DNA of 52,119 bases from Neolentinus lepideus HHB14362 ss-1 (taxonomy: Eukaryota; Basidiomycota; Agaricomycetes; Gloeophyllales; Gloeophyllaceae), in the NCBI GenBank assembly GCA_001632425.1, contig KV425644.1, positions 8,095 to 60,213 of the forward strand, read 5' to 3'. How positions within the stretch are numbered: position 1 is the first letter of the stretch; each line of letters starts with the position of its first letter. Below are positions 26,616-37,541 of the stretch, piece after piece. Below the pieces are notes generated by a model. It worked only from the letters and a program-made list of their open reading frames with translations, was not told the DNA's origin and searched no databases. The position numbers were made by a program, and so were the translations under genes.

Positions 26616-29431
26616 TTATGAGCTAAGTCCCACCATCTCCCTCTTCGCCATGATCTCATCCCTCAACATCGCGATCCTCGTATCCAACCGGGAGCTCAAA
26701 TCAATCTCTTTCCCGCTCAACGAAAATGCTGTGTCGAGCTTATTGCTTGCGCTCTTCAGTACAGCCTTCCACGCCTCCTTTTGTGATTCTCTCCCAGCCT
26801 TCTTATCCTCCGCCTCCAGCTCCTTAAGATCGAGCACCGCCAGCTCGAACATCGCTACCCCCGGAATCCAAGTGCTCACTCGGATCTTTGACTGCCGCGC
26901 GGCGGCGTCCATAAGGAATGCTCTCGAGGGAGCGTAACTTCCTGCAGTGCGGTGCACGATACCGAGAAGCAGCGAACGCAGAGCCAGCTCGTCTTCCGTA
27001 TCGAGGTCTGCAACTTCTGGAATCGCAGGAGTCTCGGTAATATACGGACTCTGGATGGTGACAGGCGGGGAAAAAGCTGCCCACTCCTTGATGTGAGCCT
27101 CTGAGACGTCCTTGCCGATTCTAGCATGCGTATTCCAGACTATCGTAGCTATTGAGAGCACTGAACGGGCGATCAAAACACTCTACTCACAGAGGCCGAG
27201 TTCTAGAGAAATTACGAGTTCACTGTCAATTGCCATCTGAAATTCAAATCTCCTCACCTTCAGCAGGGCTGATACTAATGCACTGCACATACTCCGCCTC
27301 GTTACCCCTTCTACGCTTCTGCTTCTCCTTATAGAAAGCAACTATGTAGTGGCTTGCCAGTCAACCGCATTCACCTCATGCTTAAGAAACTGATCCACGC
27401 ACTCTTCTTCTTGATAAACACTTCCGTAGGTAAATCCCTCCCATGCAACTTGCGCTTCTCTATGGCGACAGGAACACCGTCTAGCAACTCTTGGGCCTTC
27501 GCACGATTACCTACCGAGATGTAGCAGCCTGGGAACATGTAACACCAAGTTAGCGCAGTATCCACTACAGAATCGTTTACCATGTACCTGCTGCTATGAA
27601 TAGATAGGTTGCATGACTCCTGTAATCTCAAATTGAGAACTTAGTCTAGAAATAACAAAGGCCACACGCACCAGCTATTCCGCTCAGTCATCTTGATGAA
27701 CATCTCCGCCGACTCTTCATATCGTCTCTGAGCCAGCAGAGTCCACGCGAGTTCAAATAGCAGCTGGTTCGGTTGTCAAGCACATACCGATGAGAATCGC
27801 GACCAAAATCAACGCACCAGCGCATCAGCCTGAACGAACATCTGGGGATGCTCCGGCGATAGGCCCTCTTCCAGCACCTTAATCGCCGCCTCCGCATCAC
27901 CCGACATGCGCAGGATCTTAGCCTATAAGGGGGCTGAGGATTTGGTATCACCGCATCACAGCTCGAGTACCCATACCCGGTTCAGGATCCACAGCGAGCC
28001 CGTCGGATACCTCACTAACACCCTACGAGAGAGTATTGACACTTAATGGGCGTAGACCTAGGTAGGAGCTACTGATCTCACCTGTCCACGATAGCACGGT
28101 ACTGTTTGAGGATGTGTTCCTCGTCGGCTTGATATCCTGCTAGAAGGAGGACGACCCCATGGTACGTCATCAGGACCAGCCTATGGATAAAATGAATGAG
28201 ATATATATCGCAAGTGAATGAATTCCCACTAACCCAGCGAAGACGCTATGCACGTCTGAGCGTGCAGCGGATACTGCTAATGCACGTAGGGCAACTTTTC
28301 GGTCGGACGTATAGCCGAAGAAGCCTGCGACACCCCTACACCAGGGATCTCAGATGTCATGTTCGTTGTTAGCGGCATCGGAACCCATACTTGACTTTGG
28401 CCGGTAAAAGTGAGAACACCAGGTTGAACAGACCGAAACCTTCGACGACTTCAGAATTAGGGGATTTGTCATATACTGTACTATTCCACGCACCAAAGGC
28501 GGCTCCTGACAGAATCAATTCTTCGACAGGACCTTCGGGCTGTTGGACAGTAGTTACTTTCAGCACGGACGAGCTCGAATTCGAGCTGCCCCACCGGCCA
28601 AAGAAGCTGGGCCTTGCCGGGGGCGTGGCAGTCGCCGTCGAGTTGACTGATGCAGCCAAAGAACGTATACTTGGTGTAGAGGGCTTTCGCGAAGGCCCTG
28701 GACTCGATGCAGGCGTCTCGTAGTCGTCGAGGCCAGAAGGAAAGACAGCCTTGTACATCCTATGTTTGACATTCATTTACAGGTGTTCTGAAAAGACTTC
28801 GCATACATACTTCGCGAATTTGGAATGTGCACTGTATAACGTTTGAGCTACATACAGGCATGCGGAAGGAAGATACTTGCCTGTTTAATGCATATCTGCG
28901 GAAAGTGTCAATGATGCTTCAATAATTAGTGAAATTAATAATCACAGGCATTGCAAGTAACCCATGTATGATTCACTATCACAGTTGAGGTTGAGAGCGG
29001 CTTCTGCCAGTATACGAGAGATAAGACAGACCTCAAGGCATGAGTTAGACCCAATAGAATGACTGCATCTGCATGCAGAAGTTCCCATTCCAATCCCGGG
29101 AGAAAGCGCCCTGAAGCACTGGAGTTCTTGCCCAGCTTTATTTGTTTCTTCGCGCCGGACTCAGACAGAGTTAGGCAACGAGATGCCTCGGACATAAGAT
29201 TCGTCTGGCAAGTATTAATGTGGAAAACCAGCAACGATACAGCTTGTACTTCACCTCCATACCCAAAGCAGCTTCCAAGAACGCGCATATACCCAACCCA
29301 AGAGCATGGAAAGGCGATTCCTTTGCCGAAAAGGTCTTGCGCGCCTGGTCTATTTCATTCGCGAACAGGAGGTCAAATCCCTTCGTCGCTTCCTCGAGAT
29401 GTGCAACTTCTTCCTCGCTAGACAAAGCCAT
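26616..29431 (-). CDS. IML2: Iml2/TTC39 family TPR-type protein
   Basis: Homologue of yeast Iml2 (clearance of protein inclusions with lipid droplets) and animal TTC39; the fungal domain is DUF3808. About ten exons. The N-terminus [34 protein letters not shown] matches the family opening. It continues with [30 protein letters not shown] and a Ser/Thr/Pro-rich insert ([16 protein letters not shown]). Then come [12 protein letters not shown] and [16 protein letters not shown], helical repeats such as [20 protein letters not shown] and [19 protein letters not shown], and the conserved [15 protein letters not shown]. The stop is at 26616. A Met 12 codons upstream (29467) is an alternative start. 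No break was found in the joints checked. Confidence 0.85.
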
Positions 29432-30869
29432 GTCGATATCGTAGGGGAAGGTTGTGGCGTTGAGCACAGCAGTACTAGTGTATCAATCTCTTCATTCGCT
29501 CGACGTCACGTAGTAGGCCGAGTGGCCGGCCGCGGCACTCGGCAATGTCCTCGGAGAACATATGTGGCGAAATTCAAACAAGGTCGTTTGCAAGTACCGC
29601 GCCAGTTGACGATGAATACGTATCAAGAGCGCGAGGTGCGAGGTATGGCAAAGGTTTCAACATGGTGCCTTATACTAATTCTGCCATGTTCTCGCCTATC
29701 GCAAGCCGCACACACGCGTTCACTTCATGTGAGCCTCCCTGGCCACACAATCGGAGGGAAGAGCGGGAGACGTGCTTGAGTGAAGGGTGGCTTCATGAGT
29801 ACGGTCAACGTGAACTCCCGGCGCGATGTCTAGGTACTACTGCGAGGCGACCTTTCCCTCTCGTCATCATGATTTGCGGCATTCCGCTAAGTCGTATCAC
29901 TACGATCACGTGCATAGCTCGTCGAACTCGCGATTAAGACAATATTTACCTATCTGTCTCCTGGAACTCCACCAATCACTGTCTCAGTTTCGCCCGGGGC
30001 CTGCAATAAGTTCATTCAAATTCGGCACGTCCCTTCCAGACGATCAAGATGTGGGCATGCTGCTTCTCGGAATCTATGTCCAAGTCTGTCGGGATCATCC
30101 TAGCGAAGGTGCAACCCTGGCTGAACTTCTTCAACTCCGCCGAACTCTACTGGAAGAAATCATGGCCCACGACGGGCTCGGACCTCTCACGCATTCCGCA
30201 AATCGCTCGTAAGCACGGACGCACGCGAAGCTTCAAATTGTTCAAGGGTCTGAACAATTTGAAGTTCAGAGACAGGGTGGGGAATCGGTTGCGCTCGATG
30301 GCTCGGCCTTACGGTAGCAAGAAGGCTTAACTCTGGCTAGATGGTGAGAAACCCAACCATGAAACCTTTTCATTACCCAGTAGTACAGACTACTCGGGTA
30401 TGTATATCGGTCCAGTGACCTCGATCGTACGTAACACCTGATAACATTTGGCACCTCGAATTCAAAATGCTTGAATTGCCGCGGCGGCCACAGTGCAACC
30501 GACCTTCGAGCAAGAATGCCCACCCTTCTTTTATGCCACTTTCGTCATACCTCAAAAAATGGCCCTGACTACTGTACCTCCACGAGCATTCGTTGGCTCC
30601 TCGATGCGTACGAGATTCCTTCGGATCTCATTGGGTATTGGCCTATAGCTAATGCAGCCTTTCCTATATTCTATCAATATCGTATTCGGGTTCATTTCCA
30701 CTGGCGATTCAAAGCGACTCCCCTACTACATACTTCTGCGCGTCTTTTCCATCAACAGGGTCACTACGAATACGTTACCTTCGGGAAGCAGGCTCTCATA
30801 GGTTTCGTTAAAAGGCATTCGGACATGGTCATACACATAGCCTTTTCACTTTCTTGAAGCTCCTATATC
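29432..30869. other. Intergenic, divergent promoter region
   Basis: About 1.4 kb between Iml2 (minus) and a DUF6534 gene (plus), which are divergent. Plus-strand open frames (for example at 30049-30330, ending ARPYGSKKA, rich in Lys and Arg) are unrecognised and lack splice support. A small lineage-specific gene is possible but not shown. Confidence 0.4.
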
Positions 30870-32731
30870 ATGTCTGTTGTGGAGGACGTTGGCGGAACGT
30901 TTCTAGTTTCCCTTTTCATCGCTGCTATGTGAGTACCGCCAATTTGTCATACTGACAGTACCGCTCATTAAATCAGTCTATACGGTGTCTTCGTCGCTCA
31001 AGCAATCATTTATTACCGAAATTATTACAGCGATGGTCCGATGCTGAAGATATTGGTATGTTGTATATCATCCGTTCGCCCCCTACAAACTATTTGATCT
31101 GCAATTGCCGAAGGTTGCTGTTTTATGGTAAGGCAATAGCACGACCCCGAAGTAATGCTTATTGACTTTTTCCTAAGTGTGATAGAGACGACACACACAG
31201 CCTTTTGCATCGATTTCATATATAACTACCTGATCACGAATTTTGGGAACGAAGCCCATCTTGAACATATTTACTGGTGAGCTTACGCATCCCGCTTCAG
31301 TGGCTGAATTGTTCGCCTATTGTCCGGCGGTATAGGAGTGTTGGGGTGAGTGTGTGCTTATCTCAATGATCATTCGAGTTGACGTCTTCGTTATTGACTA
31401 GGTGACAGTTATGTTAGGGGTACGCTCGCGAGAGATTCACGGATGTCACTCTGATGCTAAACTCATAACCAATCAGGTAGTCGTCTCCGGAGTCGCGCAC
31501 GTGTGGGTATTATCAACAGCTATTCCTGTTCATGTTTATATCTGAATCGTTCTCCCAGGTTCTCCATCCGGAGAGTTTGGATCAGTATGTCACACTTCTC
31601 AAAGCACATTGACAGGCTCTGACTGTACCTCAGTGGGCAGACGGAACATTGCGTTGACCATCTTATTGGTAGGTTCAGATTGTTTTTAGTCGATATATTG
31701 CTATAGTCGTCTTTCAGGTGTTGTTAACGCTGCTTCGGTTTGGCAAGTGGAACCGCCTCAATATATTTGTTGCATCTCATCGCCTGTCAAACAGCTCTCG
31801 GAATGAGTGAGATCCATCAGCACGTATGCCGTAGGACTGAGCTTACACCTCTCCACAGCTACATCGTCGTTCCTGTTCGTACCATCTCTTTGGTGTGACC
31901 TTACCAGTGCTCATCTGTGTGTAGATACACCATTCCTATATGGAATGAGTTCCATTCGCGCAAGTTACCCTTTGTATGTTCTACCTGTTTCCAGGTCGGA
32001 CGGTCGAGAGATGATAACGCACGTCCCTTCGTAGGCTACTCTCGCTGCAGGCTTGTCGAGTGGTGCCGCTGTCGACCTCGTCGTGGCGTCCGCCCTTATA
32101 GTGTTCCTGAGGCGTGGCCGGACGGGATTCGACAAGTGAGGCAAACAATGATCCTACACTACTCTGGGATTCACCTTGAGAGACTATCCAGGGCGGATGG
32201 TCGTATCAAAATGCTCACCATATATGCCATTAACACTGGAGTCCTCACGTCGTTCGTATCTTAGTTGGCCTTTTGATATATAAGAGTTGTTAATTGGAGC
32301 CCAGCGTGGTATCCGTCCTGATTCTTATCACGGTAAGAGCACGTCCCTCGGGCTAGTAGCTGCGGCGACCGATTGACATCATGATGACGGATCCCACAGT
32401 ACGCATGCCTTCGTACTGAACTCGTCTTTATGGGTCTTGTGGAGATCCAAAGCAAGTGTATGTATGAGCCTCGGTTGACTGTTTCCCGGTTTCCTGACCA
32501 ATTCAACTGCAGTGTACGCTAATTCCCTTCTTGCAAGGTCCGCTAAATACTGCCAACATGCTCCATACCTTGACTCTTACTAACGTGTCCTATACAATGT
32601 GTAATCTCAGTTTGAACGCGAGGTCGCACGTCCTAAAACATGGTAGGGCCACTGGCGAGATCACCACAGGCCTCGACTCCGGTTTTGTAATACATGAATG
32701 GCGCGCCCCTGGTGCGTCGGTACGTCTCTAA
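30870..32731 (+). CDS. DUF6534 multi-pass membrane protein, copy 1
   Basis: Predicted multi-span membrane protein of the DUF6534 type, a large basidiomycete family of unknown function. Start MSVVEDVGGTFLVSLFIAA; then LYGVFVAQAIIYYRNYYSDG, IETTHTAFCIDFIYNYLITNF, IYWSVGVTVMLGVVVSGVAH and IRRVWIMGRRNIALTILL. After that come LLTLLRFALGM, WNEFHSRKLPF, the domain block LSSGAAVDLVVASALIVF, GRTGFDK, YAINTGVLTS and VEIQSKLYANSLLASLNARS. It ends in EWRAPGASVRL. More than ten tiny exons are needed, including a 10-nt exon (31336-31345) and an 18-nt exon (31402-31419). The intron after LLTLLRF starts GCAAGT, a GC donor. Every exon joint is mirrored in copy 2. Confidence 0.87.
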
Positions 32732-33515
32732 GTTCTACCGCGGCATCAGATGTTCTGACGAGCTGCAGAATCAGATATCAGGGCGGCGAGAGACGGTGCA
32801 GATGGTGGACGAGCTGGTGAGTGTGATTTCTTGGTGATGTACTCAGAGATTCTTTTATTAAAGGCGCGCCATATACAGCCAATGGACAGCCTGGACAAAC
32901 CCAGGACTCCCCTGGCTGGTGCTTGATTTGATACGCAGCAAGTTTTCCCAAAATATTGTCACAGTTTCACTCGGCATGAAGTACGCTGTAATGCTTTTAT
33001 GACACTCACACCCTTTGTACGACTCTGCCTTCTTTTTACGTCGCTCGCTACCTAATGCTTTGATCGAGGACTCAACAAAGTTTGGAGAATTCCGACGAAA
33101 CTTGTCCTAGAGATCGAATCTAACGATGAGTCTCGTCCTCGTGCCGCCGCCACTCAAAACTCGGTATCTCAAGATCTCAGGGGCATTAGCGAGATCTGGT
33201 CTCAAACGCCCCCACATAGACAAAAAAGATATAACTTAGCAGAATGCGCTCTTATCATGCTACCGGATACAGAAAACCACATACGCAAGGGCCTAGAGTA
33301 CAGCATCATCCAAGGACATATCGATCATACAAGGGTATTGCCTTTCGATGGTTTGGAGCTGAAGTCATCCATGGGCTAAAGGAGGTGCAGCGTTCCCATT
33401 AGTGAACACCTCGACTGAAGATATATGTAATGTAACGCACCACTTCGTCCACGGTATGCGTCGTTTCCTGCAAGATTGAGATCTGCGCCTGCCAAGTCTC
33501 GTCAGAAGTGCGCTC
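32732..33515. other. Spacer between convergent DUF6534 genes
   Basis: About 780 bases. A plus-strand frame open for 107 codons from 33056 to a TAA at 33377-33379 includes NKVWRIPTKLVLEIESNDES. An upstream patch near 32.9 kb reads WTNPGLPWLVLDLIRSKFSQ. They look protein-like and could be exons of a degraded or unrecognised gene, but I could not join them in frame with good splice sites. Confidence 0.4.
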
Positions 33516-35370
33516 TTAATAGATCGACGATATTCTCCCTACAGGCATCGGTGGATTATGTATCCGACGGTTCCGACTCGAATTACCTGAGGAGTACTCG
33601 GAATGTGAAGGCCCGTGGTTCAAGATATGAGATCGAGCGTTCAAGCTATAAGTAAAATATCAGCTAAAACCTTAACGCGCTTTGAACATGTCCTACCTTG
33701 CCAGGAAAGAGTTGGCATAGACTGTATAGAAGCAGGCGTGCACCTCAGCGCCGCGAATTCGAGGACAGAGAACCAGCTTACGTTTGCTTTGTATTTCAAC
33801 GAGCCCAAGGAATACGAGGGTCGATGGCAGCGACGCGTACTACATTGTCATCAGACATTCAACCAGAACAATGGGTCAGGACAACTACGTACGGTGACGA
33901 CAATGACGACCGAGACGATCCTGGAGCCGCTGCCACATCAGTCCCGAAGAACGATGTCAAAACGGGCTGGAAGAACGCACGAAGTGATAAGCCCAGTGTT
34001 GATAGTGTAAACCATCAGTAAATTGATCCGACTGTCAGACCTGCACGATTTCATTAATGTTGCAGTGAGGACGGAAGCGAATAAGACGATTGTGGCTCGT
34101 ACCGATCGAAGCCTGTCCGGCTGTGTTCGAGGAAGTAGATGAGCGACCCTGCGACGACGAGGTCCACTGTGGCCGCGCTGGACAGGCCGCCCGCGAGGGT
34201 GATCTGGAGGGAGTTGGAGGGGGCTGCTAGTGGTGAAGAGGGTACGTACCAGAGGCAGGTGACGCTCGCGGAAGGTGGTCCAGTGCGAGATTCGATAACT
34301 ACGGTGCGACTGCTTAAGCGCTGGCTCTTGTGAGTCTAAGGTCAAGACTCACGTTAGGGTCGTTGTTGCTAGAGTGCGATATTAGGGGTTAGTAGTGCAT
34401 CTTGGATACGAGAGTATCACATACTTATTCCAAATGCTTTTGGGCATGAGGGTCAGCGGCGGTAGCGTCCTTAGCGTGCTTAATACTCACCGAATCGCAA
34501 CAAAGCGACCAAGGCCTGGAGAGAGTTAGGAATAACCACAGCTGTCGGACGCACTTGTCACACTCACAAGAAAGATCGTGAGGATGATATTATGGTTGCT
34601 CACTGTTCGGGGTCAGCTGATGCCCGGAGACGTATTGGAAAGGACTCACATATCCATACTCGTCGAATATAGTAGCTTCACCCAGGGTTAGTAATTATAC
34701 ACACAGCACAGAAACGACGCAAATATATACATACGCATGCACGACTCCAGCCACGAGGACCTAGAATGTGGTCAGCCGGTCGTCGTGTATATATATGCCA
34801 GATAGGCTTCGACCTACCCCGAGAACGACGGTGATCTGATCGTGGCGCAACTCAGTGTCAGTACGGATTCGTGAGTGGAACTGCCAGCACATACTCCGCC
34901 ACTCCTAGACAATTCAGATATCGTCAAATCGGTTACAGTGGCGCTGGAGAATGCCAACGACTAACCAGTAAATGTCATTGAGGGCCTCCGGGTTGTCAAA
35001 GTTGGTTATCACGTAATTGTAGATGAAGTCAATGCAAAAGGCTGTATGGAGAGTCTCGAATACCCTGCGAGGAAGATGTGAATATTCGCGACCTGTATGT
35101 CTGATTCATGCTCTTACCAGACCAGAGCAACCTGCGAGTTCTAGGTTAAAAACGACAAGCGCGCTAGACAACGGACGGACGTACCAAGCCTTTCAAGAGT
35201 AGCCGGTCTTTCGGATAGTTCTGGTAGTACAAGAACGTCTGCGTCGTCGTCACCCCGTAAAGACTGCTCTAATCAGCACATATATTGGCAGTGACAGCAT
35301 TGTAAACCTACATAGCGGCGAGGAAGATGCTGATGAGCAACGTGCCTGCGATATTCTCTACGACAGACAT
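33516..35370 (-). CDS. DUF6534 multi-pass membrane protein, copy 2
   Basis: Paralogue of the gene at 30.9-32.7 kb, facing it tail to tail. Start MSVVENIAGTLLISIFLAA; then LYGVTTTQTFLYYQNYPKD, FETLHTAFCIDFIYNYVITNF, IYWSGGITVVLGVLVAGVVH and YYIRRVWILSNHNIILTIFL. After that come LVALLRFAFGITTTT, HWTTFRERHLPL, LAGGLSSAATVDLVVAGSL, RTGFDR, YTINTGLITS and VEIQSKLYANSFLASLNARS. The tail ends in VGRISSIY. The 10-nt exon (34904-34895) and 18-nt exon (34835-34818) are conserved. Where copy 1 has a GC donor this copy has GTGAGT. Whether a last intron removes part of the tail is unclear. No frame break was found. Confidence 0.86.
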
Positions 35371-37541
35371 GGCGGACTCGTGTATGTATGGGGGTTCAGA
35401 AGCAACTCGATGCTCCCCGTCGAGACTCAAGGCTCATAAGCAGGGCTTTCGAGAAGACGTGAGGCAAATTGCCTAATCAAATCACTACATCAGTCAATGT
35501 CAACGTGGGGCCAGAAATCAGTTGTCTCAGGAATGCGTTGCTTCAGCAATGCAGATTCCTGGAAGCCTACCTGCCTATGTGGCTGCCTGAAGGCTATGGG
35601 ACAGCGATCTGTTGTATCTGTTGTACGCACAAACGCAACAGCCGCCGATGCAGGGCAGCCCTATATAAAATCGGGGTTACCCGAGAAGATTGCAGAGAGA
35701 ACTGCCTCCGAACAAGGTTCCGCAACCTATATCTCACGTCAGGTCTGGAAAGGTATATGAATGATGATGGCTCTCACGGCTGCGCTGGCTCTAGTCTGGT
35801 CTGATCTGATGCGATGCGGGATTCGAGAAAATACGTGTCGTCTGCTTGAGAGAGAGCGCTCCATGATGCTGCGCAATCTATCAGTTGACACCCGTCGGCT
35901 GACTAGTTTACGTATTTCTCGTCCGTCGTGGCGCTTGTCTACATAGATCCTGACAGATCTTATTTGTGGGTCCAGTGCAATGCCCATTCCAAATTTGAAG
36001 CTTCAGTTATGCTTTGCTGTACTCGCCTAGCAATGCATAACATGGTGGAATGTTGATTAACCTTGATTTATGCAGGTCCTGTTATCACCACAATAGGCGC
36101 CAGGATAGAGTTGACCGGTCACCATATGTGGCCCGAGCAGAGCGGAACTTGAAGATATCGTTCCACCTGACGAAAAGATCGAACGCTGCAGTACACTGGG
36201 AGATCGGACTGTACCATAAGTACATCGACTGTTTTCACGCTCCATTGCATCAGATGTTCTACCATCATTAATCTCCTTCGGGGGTATCAAGAGGTCCGAC
36301 GTGCGAGGTTTGCGAGTGACAGCGGACCACCGGTAGTGCTCAAAATGGAGAAGGATTCGTTGCTGAAGATCGACAGGGGTATTGTTAGGCAGTACTGCCG
36401 GAGCACGACTCTAATAGACCGGGGTGTCGACCATTGAATGATCTGGAGAGCTATCACCGGCCTGTGAAGCCAGTCTCCTACAAGTGACAGGTGTTGACTG
36501 ACGACGATGAGTACAGGTATACCCTGGGCTTCCTTGCAACCATCGGCTGTACACCACGCACTCGAATGTACTGGCAAAGCTGAAGTCTTAAGATTCTCAA
36601 AAACAGAGCGAGAGATATACTGCTGTTGGTCAGCGGGTATACCCGAGCGAGCAGGCAGCGTGGGACACGGAATCAAATTGCAAGTACCTGAGATCTCGAG
36701 AACATACTATTTATACAATCGAGTATGGTGTTCAGATATTCATTCAACACCTGCTCGACTGCTAATGGCAACAGTAATTATTGACAGAATATCTGAGGTT
36801 CTAATAGTTCTGAGTTTCTGAATTCTCGATAAATCAGGTATTTGAACTGCCTGATATAGTACTCTAAGAGCTTTATCGCTTTGATGTTGAGACGATGGGA
36901 TTAGTTATGTTCCCTTCCCAACTCTACAAACATTCCTTTCACATTGCCTATATACAAGGGTAGTTGATGAACTGACTCGCGCGCTTGTAACTATCAAAGT
37001 TGTTGTAAGTGCTTTACTCTTTCTCACTCGCCTCACACAACGCTCACTTCCTCACTGTCGCTCCATTCTGGTTGTCAGGGTCTCAGTTCACGCTCTTCCG
37101 GAGATTCGTCTGTACGACGACCACGCTACATCGTTTCACACAAATCCTCTGTCAGTTACCATCTGTCAATGCAGAGTCTGATACATTGTACTCGAAGGAA
37201 GCCTGCGCCGATTCCCATGTAGAGTATCAGACCATCGAAAGTTCCTAGGCCAGAGCTCGGGAACTTGACTCCTTCTCACTAGTCCTGCCTATCTGTAAAT
37301 GCCATCGCGAGACCTATATAAACCAAGAATACCTTCTTCTGACCATCGCCGCCCGGCGCACATGATGATGAGACAGTATGGTGATCATGATCAGGGGGCT
37401 CGGGTTCCATTAGATATGCCCGAGTTTATGATCTCCATCTCTCATCAAAGAACGCCTAGCATTGCTGGTATTAGAGCCCGAGTCTAGACGACCAGTCCTT
37501 TCAAGTTCTGATCTAAATTCCTACTGAGCTGAGAAACGACT
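35371..37541. other. Intergenic, divergent promoter region
   Basis: About 2.2 kb between the DUF6534 copy 2 start (minus) and the A-T-R reductase start (plus). AT-rich in parts. No recognisable gene. It carries the candidate TATA element at 37315-37322 and another plus-oriented TATATAAAA near 35.66 kb with no gene downstream. Confidence 0.45.
37315..37322 (+). promoter_or_regulatory. Candidate TATA box of the A-T-R reductase
   Basis: The sequence tatataaa lies 220 bases upstream of the reductase start codon, allowing a 5' UTR of about 190 bases. It is the best TATA match in the upstream region but has no experimental support. Confidence 0.35.
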
